Assembly: GCF_900129275.1 (NCBI RefSeq)
Contig: NZ_FQUX01000003.1
Location: forward strand, 434,001-498,000
DNA: 64,000 bases
Reading direction: 5' to 3'
Source of the DNA: Arenibacter palladensis
Lineage (GTDB): Bacteria > Bacteroidota > Bacteroidia > Flavobacteriales > Flavobacteriaceae
In this document: piece by piece, positions 47,285 to 55,432 of the stretch
How positions within the stretch are numbered: the first letter of the stretch is position 1
Layout of the letters: every line of letters starts with the position of its first letter
Made by a program: the position numbers and the translations under genes
Notes under the pieces: generated by a model
The model's database searches: none
Seen by the model: the letters and a program-made list of their open reading frames with translations, nothing else
What the model was told of the DNA's origin: nothing

Positions 47285-48451
47285 TTAGTTTACAATTATT
47301 TCGTGCTCATTTATTACGGTATAATCAATATTGTACTCTCCCTTAAAGTAGTCCAATATTTTATGGATAGGCATATCCCCAAAACTGGCATTGAATTTGG
47401 CCGAAGCCAGTTTTTCATTATTATTAACGATCTTTACATCGTAATGTCGCTCTAGTTTTTTTAGGATATTATCGAAGGTCATATTCCTAAAAACCAATAC
47501 CCCATTAACCCAGGAAGTATATATACTGGTGACTACTTCTTCCGTTGTAATATTTCCCTCGGCCTTATCATAACTACCTTTATGGCCTGGAACAAGCAAT
47601 GTTCCTTCACCTCCATCGGATAATTCCGTTCCTGGATACATCCCTACAGAGCCCTCTACCAATACCACCTCTTTCAATTGATCTTCCGGATAAGCCGACA
47701 CATTGAACTTTGTTCCAAACACCTTTATGTCCAAGTCAGCAGCATTTAATATAAATGGACGGTCCGTATCCTTAGCCACTTCAAGAAAGGCTTCACCTGT
47801 TAGGTAAACCCTTCGCTCTTTACCTATTATAAATTCAACGGGATACCTTAGGGACGAACCCGAATTTAAATAGGCCACGGAACCATCCGACAATTTTAGT
47901 TCAAAGTGCTTGCCATATGGTACATGAAGTGTGTTGTATATAGGTTCTCCCGAACCAGTCTTGCCCCCATTGGTATATACAAGTTGATTGCCCACTTGGG
48001 AGCCGACTACATTGCCTTCTGAGTCTATTACTTCTGAGGTGCCGTCTTCAGATATTACTTGGATATTTCCATCCTCCAGTTCCAGCGTAATGAAATTCTC
48101 TTTAGGGCCGAATTCTTTGACAGGATTATCTTTGGTTACATTTTCATTGACAAAGTACCCCAAAGTCATTGATAATATTACAATTGCCGCATATTTCAGA
48201 ACACTTCTGTACTTGAATCTTTCCAGATGGCTTTTGTCTTTCTTAATTTTATCAAGTAAAAGACGTTTTGATTTCTCTGTATCGTAGGATTTCATTTTAC
48301 GGTCAATTCTATAATTTAATCTTATATAATCACTAAAAAGCTGATTATTCAAAGGCTTCTTCAGTTCAATTTCCAATTGATCTAATTCCTGAGCTGAAAT
48401 CGAAGACGTAATATATTTTACTATTAATTTATATACCTTTTTTGGTTTCAT
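47285..48451 (-). CDS. FecR-type anti-sigma factor (PUL2)
   Basis: The 388-residue protein has a membrane helix at about 86-100, a periplasmic FecR domain at about 190-290 (YNTLHVPYGKHFELKLSDGS; VYLTGEAFLEVAKDTDRPF; DIKVFGTKFNVSAYPEDQ) and a C-terminal DUF4974 domain (FRNMTFDNILKKLERHYDV). It is the paralogue of FecR1 and should control sigma2. Its ATG overlaps the stop of a ten-codon mini-ORF (TAATG), suggesting translational coupling. Confidence 0.95.
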   Translation of the reverse strand: MKPKKVYKLIVKYITSSISAQELDQLEIELKKPLNNQLFSDYIRLNYRIDRKMKSYDTEKSKRLLLDKIKKDKSHLERFKYRSVLKYAAIVILSMTLGYFVNENVTKDNPVKEFGPKENFITLELEDGNIQVISEDGTSEVIDSEGNVVGSQVGNQLVYTNGGKTGSGEPIYNTLHVPYGKHFELKLSDGSVAYLNSGSSLRYPVEFIIGKERRVYLTGEAFLEVAKDTDRPFILNAADLDIKVFGTKFNVSAYPEDQLKEVVLVEGSVGMYPGTELSDGGEGTLLVPGHKGSYDKAEGNITTEEVVTSIYTSWVNGVLVFRNMTFDNILKKLERHYDVKIVNNNEKLASAKFNASFGDMPIHKILDYFKGEYNIDYTVINEHEIIVN

Positions 48452-48487
48452 TAGCTACACAATTCACATTTATACGAAGCCATTTTA
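48451..48487 (-). promoter_or_regulatory. conserved leader block with mini-ORF before fecR2
   Basis: TAAAATGGCTTCGTAT (48487-48472, minus strand) matches the block before fecR1 except one base. Its ATG opens a ten-codon ORF, MASYKCELCS, whose TAA overlaps the fecR2 ATG by one base. Confidence 0.5.
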
Positions 48488-48561
48488 AGAAACCCTTATT
48501 TTTTTCACATTTTTTTTTCATATTTACCATATTATCGAACCAAAAAAAACCAAATCGAGAA

Positions 48562-49158
48562 ATGAGGGGGAATTTTGAGAGCCAATCTGTTCTAATAGAA
48601 GGCCTAAAACAGGGCAATGAAGGTGCCTATGAATATTTGGTGGAACATTATCACAATAGACTATGTGTCTATGCCCACAGTCTTATAAGGGATGACCTGA
48701 TGGCCGAAGACATTGTTCAAAGTGTTTTTGTACAGGTATGGGAAAAGCGGCACAAACTTAAGCATGATTTTTCCTTGGAAAATTACCTTTATAAATCCGT
48801 TCATAATAAATTTATAGACCAGTACAGAAAAGGCAAGGCGGTAATGGCCCTCGAAAAAAAGTATATAGAAGCCTTGGAGTTGGCGGTTGAGGAAAAAGAC
48901 GAATTACAAGAACAAAAAATATTGGGAATACTTTTTAATGCAATATATGAACTGCCCCCTAAATGCCAGCAGATTTTTCTAATGAGCAAAAAGGAAGGCC
49001 TTACGAATATTGAAATATCTGAATACCTTAACGTATCCAAAAAGACTGTAGAGGGGCAGATCACCAAGGCTTTTGGCATTCTTAGGGAAAAATTGGGCAA
49101 GAAATATGAGGTGATCATGATGGTGGTTTTTGGCAGCGAAACTGAACGTCTTATTTAA
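48562..49158 (+). CDS. ECF-type RNA polymerase sigma factor (PUL2)
   Basis: The 198-residue sigma factor has region 2 (DDLMAEDIVQSVFVQVWEKR; SVHNKFIDQYR) and region 4 (LPPKCQQIFLMSKKEGLTNI; EYLNVSKKTVEGQITKAF). I chose the ATG at 48562, which aligns with the N-terminus of sigma1; the reading from 48442 would add 40 residues across the divergent promoter region. It is divergent from fecR2 by 110 nt. Strong similarity to sigma1 in region 4 makes shared promoter recognition possible. Confidence 0.95.
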   Translation: MRGNFESQSVLIEGLKQGNEGAYEYLVEHYHNRLCVYAHSLIRDDLMAEDIVQSVFVQVWEKRHKLKHDFSLENYLYKSVHNKFIDQYRKGKAVMALEKKYIEALELAVEEKDELQEQKILGILFNAIYELPPKCQQIFLMSKKEGLTNIEISEYLNVSKKTVEGQITKAFGILREKLGKKYEVIMMVVFGSETERLI

Positions 49159-49475
49159 AAGACTTCCTACACGATTATCGATTTTATTTGACGATAAAAT
49201 CTCTCAGCTCATAAAATTGGTACTGCCATCACCATTATTTTGGGATAAATTCTTGGTTGCACCAAGATTCTAAATCTCTTTTTATAAACAATTGGGCAAA
49301 CATTGGACTTATTAAATTACTGGCCTGCACATTATAATTGAACTTATGAACCTAGATCATAACCAGGGAATTAAACACAAAATTAGGTACATTCTTGATA
49401 AAAACTTTGGTACACCCCTAATATGAATCCAATAATTTCGTAAATTCAACATAATCACACTCTTATATTAAAATC
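49159..49475. other. intergenic region between sigma2 and iorA
   Basis: The 317-nt gap has no supported gene. A short AT-rich inverted repeat near 49171-49192 has no T-tract. No consensus promoter for iorAB was found. Confidence 0.4.
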
Positions 49476-49940
49476 ATGGCAAATTTCAATCTAAAAATCA
49501 ACGGAAAAACCCAGCAATTGGATGTGGATCCCACTACACCCATGCTTTGGGTATTACGAGACCATTTGAAATTGGTAGGTACCAAATACGGTTGCGGTAT
49601 TTCACAATGTGGTGCGTGTACCATACATCTTGGCGATAATGCCGTACGCTCTTGCCAATTGCCTGTTTCGGCTGTGGGCAACCAAGAGATTACGACCATC
49701 GAAGGTCTATCTGAAAACGGCGATCATCCCGTGCAACTGGCCTGGATGGAAGAAGATGTTTATCAATGTGGTTATTGTCAGGCCGGACAGATCATGAACG
49801 CGAGTGCATTTCTAAAAAAGAATCCAAATCCCACCGATGAAGAGATCGAAGGAGCCATGAACGGAAATATTTGTCGCTGTGGAACCTACACACGAATCAA
49901 GAAAGCTATCAAGACCGCAGCTAATTCAAAAATCGCTTAA
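49476..49940 (+). CDS. iorA: isoquinoline 1-oxidoreductase-like (2Fe-2S) subunit
   Basis: The 154-residue subunit has both iron-sulfur clusters of the xanthine-dehydrogenase small subunit: plant-type ferredoxin Cys40, Cys45, Cys48 and Cys60, and the helical cluster Cys98, Cys101, Cys133 and Cys135. It passes electrons from the molybdenum site in the next gene product. There is no signal peptide, so it should be exported together with the Tat-bearing large subunit. It lies 32 nt before iorB. The gene name refers to the family; the substrate need not be isoquinoline. Confidence 0.93.
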   Translation: MANFNLKINGKTQQLDVDPTTPMLWVLRDHLKLVGTKYGCGISQCGACTIHLGDNAVRSCQLPVSAVGNQEITTIEGLSENGDHPVQLAWMEEDVYQCGYCQAGQIMNASAFLKKNPNPTDEEIEGAMNGNICRCGTYTRIKKAIKTAANSKIA

Positions 49941-49972
49941 AAATTACCAGGTACATCAAAAAAAGTAAAATC

Positions 49973-52171
49973 ATGACACTGATAAAAACTCAATATAATC
50001 GTCGTTCCTTTATAAAAGTTTCAGCCGCCGCAGGTGGTGGTATGCTCATAGGGTTTAGCTGGCTCAACGGCTGTAAGCCAAATACACCTGAACCGGAGGC
50101 GGGAGTGGCAATGCCAAAAGAATGGTTCGAAATCAACGGGTATATTAAAATTGGGGACACTGGAATGGTTACCATATATTCCCCCAATCCTGAAATAGGA
50201 CAAAACGTGCGTACCTCCATGCCCATGATTGTAGCAGAAGAGTTGGATGTACCTTGGGAAAATGTGGTAGTAGAACAGGCGCCCTTAAACACAGGATGGT
50301 ACCAAAACCAATTTGCGGGTGGAAGTTTATCCATTCGTTTAAGCTGGAATGCCTTGCGAATGGCAGGAGCAACTGGCAGAAGAATGTTATTGGAAGCAGC
50401 TGCAAAAGAATGGGGCGTACAGTTGTCAGATCTGACCGCCAGTGAAGGAGTCATCAAAGAAATTAATGGAGAACGAACAGTTACCTACGGGGAGATAGCC
50501 TCCAAGGCAGTCGGAATTGAAGTGCCAAAGGAAGTGGAGCTAAAAGGAGTCAAGGATTTCAAATTAATAGGCAGCTGTATCAAGAATGTAGACGGCAAAA
50601 AAATAGTTACAGGCCAACCTTTGTTTGGACTCGATTTCCATAGGGATGGTATGCAACTAGCCATGATACAGCACCCTCCGGCATTTGGCATGACGATAAA
50701 AGACTTTAACGAAGCAGAGATAAAAAGTATGCCCGGAGTAAAAGATGCCTTTATAGTCGACACTACCCTTGAAGAGCCTGGTGGGTTCGACGAAAAAGGT
50801 TTTAAACAGTTAATTGCCATCGTTGGCGAATCTACCTGGCAATTAATGCAAGCCAAAAAGGCCCTAAAAGCTAATTGGGAAACTACCGGAGAATTGGAAA
50901 GTTCCGAAATACATGTAAAAAGACTGGAAAAAGCGCTGGTGTCCGGGGAGGTACAGGAAAGTAGAAGGGATGGAAATCCGGAAGCCGCCTTTAAAAAAGC
51001 CGCTAAAATTATTGAACGAACCTATAGTGCCCCTTTCATTGCCCACAATACCTTGGAACCAATGAACTTTTTTGCCAATGTCACGGAGGATTCGGCGGAA
51101 CTTATTGGTCCAACACAAACTCCTGAAGCCCTGGAAGGTTCTGTAGCCAAATTATTAAATCTGCCGTTGGAAAATGTAACGGTAAACATGACGCGTATTG
51201 GTGGGGGTTTTGGAAGAAGACTTTATGTACATTTTGGAGTTGAAGCAGCTGCCATTTCCAAAAAAATAGGGGCTCCCGTTAAACTTATCTATAGCAGGGA
51301 GGATGATATGACGCAAGGAACCTATCGCCCAACCTATCGTTCTGTCTATAAAGCGGGACTCGATGAAAACAATAATCTAATCGCTTTCACCGTAAAGGGT
51401 GCCGGATTACCCGAAGGTCCTGTATTTCCAAACCGATTCCCGGCTGGGGCAGTTGAGAATTATTCCGCCGAAAAAATTAAGGCGCCTACCAATGTTACCA
51501 CAGGGGCCTGGCGGGCACCAAGATCTAATTTTACGGCGGGGGCCGAACAAGCTTTTCTTGACGAAGTGGCTGAAGCCGCAGGCAAAGATCCTATTGATTT
51601 TCGTTTGGAATTATTTGATCGTGCCATAAAAAACCCCGTAGGGGAAAAACATGAATATGAAGCAGAACGGTATGCAGGAGTTTTAAAACTGGTCAAGGAA
51701 AAAGCCGATTGGGGAACAACAAAACCCAATGTTCATCGTGGAGTAGCTGCCTATTTTTGCCATTCTACCTATGTTGCCGAAGTATTTGATATGGTCCTCA
51801 ACAATGGACAGCCAATTGTGGAGAAGGTATGGTGTGCCGTGGATTGTGGTATCGTAGTGAACAGGGATGCCGCAAAAAATATGATTCAAGGCGGGGTTAT
51901 CGATGGTATTGGTCATTCCATGTACAGCCAGCTGACCTTTGAAAATGGAGCACCTAAACAGATGAATTTTGACAAATATCAGTTGATCAGACATTCACAG
52001 GCACCAAAGGAAATTGAGGTTTTCTTTGTTGAGAATGAAATTGATCCAACCGGATTGGGAGAACCAGGTCTGCCTCCTGCTATTGGAGCCTTGGCCAATG
52101 CCTTATACAAAGCAACCGGACAGCGGCACTATCATCAACCATTTGTAACCGAAAAACAAGTAGTGGGATAA
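49973..52171 (+). CDS. iorB: Tat-exported molybdopterin-binding subunit, isoquinoline oxidoreductase-like
   Basis: The 732-residue large subunit starts with a twin-arginine signal (YNRRSFIKVSAAAGGG) and a possible lipobox at Cys34 (SWLNGC). It has the IorB layout, with two xanthine-dehydrogenase-like domains including GGGFGRRLYVHFGVEAAAIS, GAWRAPRSNFTAGAEQAFLD and the C-terminal GLGEPGLPPAIGALANALY with the catalytic Glu. It oxidises aldehydes or N-heterocycles at a molybdenum cytosine dinucleotide. The third, cytochrome c, subunit often found with such enzymes is absent here. Confidence 0.92.
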   Translation: MTLIKTQYNRRSFIKVSAAAGGGMLIGFSWLNGCKPNTPEPEAGVAMPKEWFEINGYIKIGDTGMVTIYSPNPEIGQNVRTSMPMIVAEELDVPWENVVVEQAPLNTGWYQNQFAGGSLSIRLSWNALRMAGATGRRMLLEAAAKEWGVQLSDLTASEGVIKEINGERTVTYGEIASKAVGIEVPKEVELKGVKDFKLIGSCIKNVDGKKIVTGQPLFGLDFHRDGMQLAMIQHPPAFGMTIKDFNEAEIKSMPGVKDAFIVDTTLEEPGGFDEKGFKQLIAIVGESTWQLMQAKKALKANWETTGELESSEIHVKRLEKALVSGEVQESRRDGNPEAAFKKAAKIIERTYSAPFIAHNTLEPMNFFANVTEDSAELIGPTQTPEALEGSVAKLLNLPLENVTVNMTRIGGGFGRRLYVHFGVEAAAISKKIGAPVKLIYSREDDMTQGTYRPTYRSVYKAGLDENNNLIAFTVKGAGLPEGPVFPNRFPAGAVENYSAEKIKAPTNVTTGAWRAPRSNFTAGAEQAFLDEVAEAAGKDPIDFRLELFDRAIKNPVGEKHEYEAERYAGVLKLVKEKADWGTTKPNVHRGVAAYFCHSTYVAEVFDMVLNNGQPIVEKVWCAVDCGIVVNRDAAKNMIQGGVIDGIGHSMYSQLTFENGAPKQMNFDKYQLIRHSQAPKEIEVFFVENEIDPTGLGEPGLPPAIGALANALYKATGQRHYHQPFVTEKQVVG

Positions 52172-52371
52172 GAAAATTGGATTTGATGGAATTCCCGTTT
52201 AGGTCTTATAAACTGATATTATGGAAGCCGGTAAATTTTAATGCGAAAATAAATATCTAATATCAGGATTTAAGCACGTTTCCATCAAAGAATATTTATT
52301 CTACATGAAGCATCACAGGCATTAGTATATGCTATATTTTGTAGCGAGCAGCTAAAAAAAGCTACATTTAA

Positions 52372-52725
52372 CTAAAGCATTCCCTTTTCCTTAAATATAT
52401 TATAGATCATTGTTTTTTCTAAAAAATTAAAGGAACGATCCCTAAACCAATCGTGTATGGCAATCATTTCATTCTCCTTTTTTGCTTTACGCAAAATTTC
52501 ATCGGATACTATATGCCAATATACCCATCTATTTGTAGCAAGGGCATACCCAATCTCGTCGTTGATCAAAGACCTTACGGGTTTATTTCTCAATCTTACG
52601 CCATTTTCCAACACTGCCAGAGTCTTGGTAAGGCGAACCACTTCCGAAAAAGAATACCTGTAAAAATCGCCAAATCCGTTCTGACCTACATTATATAATT
52701 TATCCCCAACTTTTAAATCTTCCAT
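52372..52725 (-). CDS. small protein of unknown function
   Basis: The 117-residue cytoplasmic protein starts at the ATG at 52725 (MEDLKVGDKLYNVG); a TTG at 52740 is less likely. It has no signal or membrane segment. The sequence combines a short strand-rich N-terminal part (GDFYRYSFSEVVRLTKTLAV) with a helical C-terminal part (WYWHIV; EMIAIHDWFRD). I do not recognise the family. It stands alone between iorB and the PhnA-like gene. Confidence 0.6.
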   Translation of the reverse strand: MEDLKVGDKLYNVGQNGFGDFYRYSFSEVVRLTKTLAVLENGVRLRNKPVRSLINDEIGYALATNRWVYWHIVSDEILRKAKKENEMIAIHDWFRDRSFNFLEKTMIYNIFKEKGML

Positions 52726-52899
52726 AAAAAAAGGAAACAAAAATAAAGGTCTATACCACTTAAATGAACTTTAAGAATTAGAACTTATAAACAATGCCTA
52801 ATTAAGACAATACTTGGATAAATATAATATTTTGATTTTTCCCTTATGTCCATCGACCCATTTTTTACATTTTCATAGCAACCATTTATTCAATTCTTT

Positions 52900-52907
52900 T
52901 ACATTTG
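52900..52907 (+). promoter_or_regulatory. possible -7 element before the PhnA-like gene
   Basis: TACATTTG fits TAnnTTTG and lies 20 nt before the ATG at 52928. No TTG is found at the usual spacing. Confidence 0.35.
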
Positions 52908-52927
52908 TCCTCATAAAATCTATTACA

Positions 52928-53506
52928 ATGAATATTGAAAGGGAATTGGGCAAAAGAAGCAATCATCAATGTGAGTTATGTACGAGTACTGAAAAATTAA
53001 GTGTATTTGAAGTTCAACCACCTAAAAGTGGTGGTTTGGAAGATTATTTATTCATTTGCGAAACCTGTAGGGATCAAATTGAAAATCCGGATAACACGGA
53101 TCCAAATCACTGGCGCTGTTTAAATGATAGTATGTGGAGTGAGCATACTCCAGTGAAGGTAATGGCCTGGCGTATGTTGAGCAGATTAAGAAATGAAGGA
53201 TGGCCACAGGATTTGTTGGATATGTTTTATTTGGAAGATGACCTATTGGATTGGGCAAAAGCCACCGGTGAAGGTGCACCTTCCGAGAATCAAATTATAC
53301 ATCGCGACAGCAATGGTGCCGTTATTGAAGCAGGCGATAGTGTTGTCCTTATAAAAGACTTACCGGTAAAGGGATCCAGTATGGTAGCTAAAAGAGGTAC
53401 TGCCGTAAGACGTGTCTCCCTTGATCATGAAAATGCGGAGTACATTGAAGGTAAAGTAGATGGCCAACAAATCGTTATCCTAACAAAATTTGTTAAGAAA
53501 ATATAA
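52928..53506 (+). CDS. PhnA-like zinc-ribbon protein
   Basis: The 192-residue protein has an N-terminal zinc ribbon (CELC at about 17-20 and CETC at about 47-50) and a C-terminal PhnA domain (GDSVVLIKDLPVKGSSMVAK; VDGQQIVILTKFVKK). Despite the name, PhnA proteins of this kind are not known to degrade phosphonates generally, so the role is open. I chose the ATG at 52928, where similarity begins. It is monocistronic. Confidence 0.85.
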   Translation: MNIERELGKRSNHQCELCTSTEKLSVFEVQPPKSGGLEDYLFICETCRDQIENPDNTDPNHWRCLNDSMWSEHTPVKVMAWRMLSRLRNEGWPQDLLDMFYLEDDLLDWAKATGEGAPSENQIIHRDSNGAVIEAGDSVVLIKDLPVKGSSMVAKRGTAVRRVSLDHENAEYIEGKVDGQQIVILTKFVKKI

Positions 53507-53611
53507 TACCTGCTTAACAATAAATGAATTGTGTATCCCAATTCGCAATCATATTACTTATAGTCCACCACTGGAATATACTTATAGACCTAGGCTAATA
53601 TAAAATGGTTC

Positions 53612-54883
53612 ATGGCAAATAGAGATCCCTATGCCGCACTGAGATATAAGGAATTCAACGTTTTTTTGTTGGTCCGTTTTGCCATGGTTTTTGCATGGTC
53701 CATGCAATTTGTGGTTATAGAATGGGAGGTATATTCTTTAACCAAGAATCCCCTCTCTTTGGGGATGATAGGACTTATGGAGGTAATTCCCGCCGTATCA
53801 TTGGCGTTGTTTGCCGGCCATATTGTAGATCAAAAGGAAAAAAAAGGATTGCTTCTTAAATGTATTTTAGGGTTTTCCATAATAAGCCTGGGACTATTTC
53901 TACTTACTTGGCCCCAAATAGTACGGGATTGGTCCCAAAGCACCATTTTGTATTCCATTTATTTTTTAGTGTTTTTGGGTGGAATTGTAAGGTCGTTTTT
54001 AGGGCCTACCATATTTTCCCTATTTGCACTGATCGTCCCAAAAAAAGTATATCCCAATGCCGCTACATGGAGTAGCTCTGTTTGGCAAATGGCGGCTGTT
54101 CTAGGCCCCGCTTTAGCCGGATTTAGCATTAATATAATCGGTGTGCATTGGTCCATGTGCCTAATTTTTGCCTTTTCTTTAATGGCGCTATTGATTTTGA
54201 CCAAAATCAAAAAGAAACCTATTTTGAACCCAAATATTGGGGAGCCGGTAATACAAAGTTTAAAAGAAGGGGTGAAATTTGTAATTGGAACCAAAATTAT
54301 TTTGGGGGCGATTACCTTGGATATGGTTGCCGTACTTTTTGGAGGGGCCATAGCGCTTTTACCCATTTATGCCCAGGACATACTAAAAGTTGGGCCAGAG
54401 GGATTTGGAATTTTACGAGCTGCCCCCGCTGTAGGTGCATTGATAATCATGTTTACCTCCGCTTATTTTCCATTAAACAAACATGCGGGTTTAAAACTTC
54501 TGGGATCTATTTTTGGTTTTGGTCTCTGTATAATTGTCTTTGGACTTTCCACTTCGTTTTGGATTTCCGTAACAGCACTTTTTTTTAGTGGTGTTACCGA
54601 TGGAATTTCCATGATCATTAGACAAACTATCTTACAATTAAGGACGCCCGATCATATGCGTGGTAGGGTAGCTTCCGTGAATTCCATGTTCGTTGGATCT
54701 TCCAATGAGCTAGGAGCCTTTGAAAGTGGACTTACGGCCAAGTTGATGGGAACGGTCACCGCGGTCGTTTTTGGCGGTTGTATGACCTTAATTACGGTAA
54801 TATTCACTGGCGCCATCTCCCCTACTTTTAGAAAACTGGATCTAAGGAAGGATTTGGAGGAACATGAAAAAGATGATGTATAA
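53612..54883 (+). CDS. MFS transporter of the enterobactin-exporter-like (MFS_3) type
   Basis: The 423-residue membrane protein has about 12 hydrophobic segments and MFS signatures (GLMEVIPAVSLALFAGHIVD after TM2; DHMRGRVASVNSMFVGSSNE toward the C-terminal half). The EntS-like group exports small molecules such as siderophores or drugs, but no biosynthetic genes are nearby, so the cargo is unknown. An upstream ATG at 53605 is out of frame and ends after five codons across the start. Confidence 0.88.
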   Translation: MANRDPYAALRYKEFNVFLLVRFAMVFAWSMQFVVIEWEVYSLTKNPLSLGMIGLMEVIPAVSLALFAGHIVDQKEKKGLLLKCILGFSIISLGLFLLTWPQIVRDWSQSTILYSIYFLVFLGGIVRSFLGPTIFSLFALIVPKKVYPNAATWSSSVWQMAAVLGPALAGFSINIIGVHWSMCLIFAFSLMALLILTKIKKKPILNPNIGEPVIQSLKEGVKFVIGTKIILGAITLDMVAVLFGGAIALLPIYAQDILKVGPEGFGILRAAPAVGALIIMFTSAYFPLNKHAGLKLLGSIFGFGLCIIVFGLSTSFWISVTALFFSGVTDGISMIIRQTILQLRTPDHMRGRVASVNSMFVGSSNELGAFESGLTAKLMGTVTAVVFGGCMTLITVIFTGAISPTFRKLDLRKDLEEHEKDDV

Positions 54884-54934
54884 ATCCTACTTCAATGTTC
54901 CTCTTAATATTTCTTACTCCAAAAAAGTTTAATA

Positions 54935-55396
54935 CTAATTGCTTTTTTCCGGTTGGTATATTAATATCCATTCCGGGTTATCCTCATCCTTGCTCTTGGA
55001 AACACTCCTAAAACCATTTTTCTCGTAGAAGGTTCTTAATCCCTCCTCCTCTATCGTTAGCCAATAAGATTGATCCGGAAATTGCACCTTTAAGGCGGAA
55101 AGCCATTTTGAACCCAAGGATTGACCACGATACTTCGGGTCGACAAATAAAAAACCGATATAATGAAAATTGGCGTTCACGTATTTTTGCCACTCCTCAA
55201 CTTCAAAATCGGTCATATTTGGAGGGGCCGCGCGGAAAACAATTCCACCAGCGGTGATGTCCATGGCCTCTTTTAATACATAGATACTCGCATTATCCTT
55301 GTAATCGTCCCAAACAGATTCAATTACATCTTGCCAATCATCTGGAAGAATATTAAAAAAACTGTGTCCGTCATGTCTTAAATTTATCAGTCCCAT
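54935..55396 (-). CDS. GNAT-family N-acetyltransferase
   Basis: The 153-residue protein shows the GNAT core: a strand IGFLFVDPKYRGQSLGSKWL with the Q/RxxGxG/A-like acetyl-CoA motif, followed by WLTIEEEGLRTFYEKNGFRS. The acceptor is unknown. It lies 36 nt downstream of the ATP-grasp gene on the same strand and its 3' end faces the MFS gene. The two minus-strand genes may form a small operon. Confidence 0.83.
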   Translation of the reverse strand: MGLINLRHDGHSFFNILPDDWQDVIESVWDDYKDNASIYVLKEAMDITAGGIVFRAAPPNMTDFEVEEWQKYVNANFHYIGFLFVDPKYRGQSLGSKWLSALKVQFPDQSYWLTIEEEGLRTFYEKNGFRSVSKSKDEDNPEWILIYQPEKSN

Positions 55397-55432
55397 ATAA
55401 AGTTATCTACTTGTACTAATACCAGCTGCTCT

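Noticed and set aside
17252-49158. Mobile element or transposase as carrier of the PULs
   Set aside because: No transposase, integrase, tRNA target or terminal repeats are visible; the repeated hairpins are terminators at operon ends rather than element borders.
49171-49192. AT-rich inverted repeat after sigma2
   Set aside because: No T-tract and a weak stem; not a credible terminator.
53605-53622. Five-codon ORF overlapping the MFS start
   Set aside because: Out of frame and very short; the main ATG has the conserved N-terminus. No evidence of regulation.
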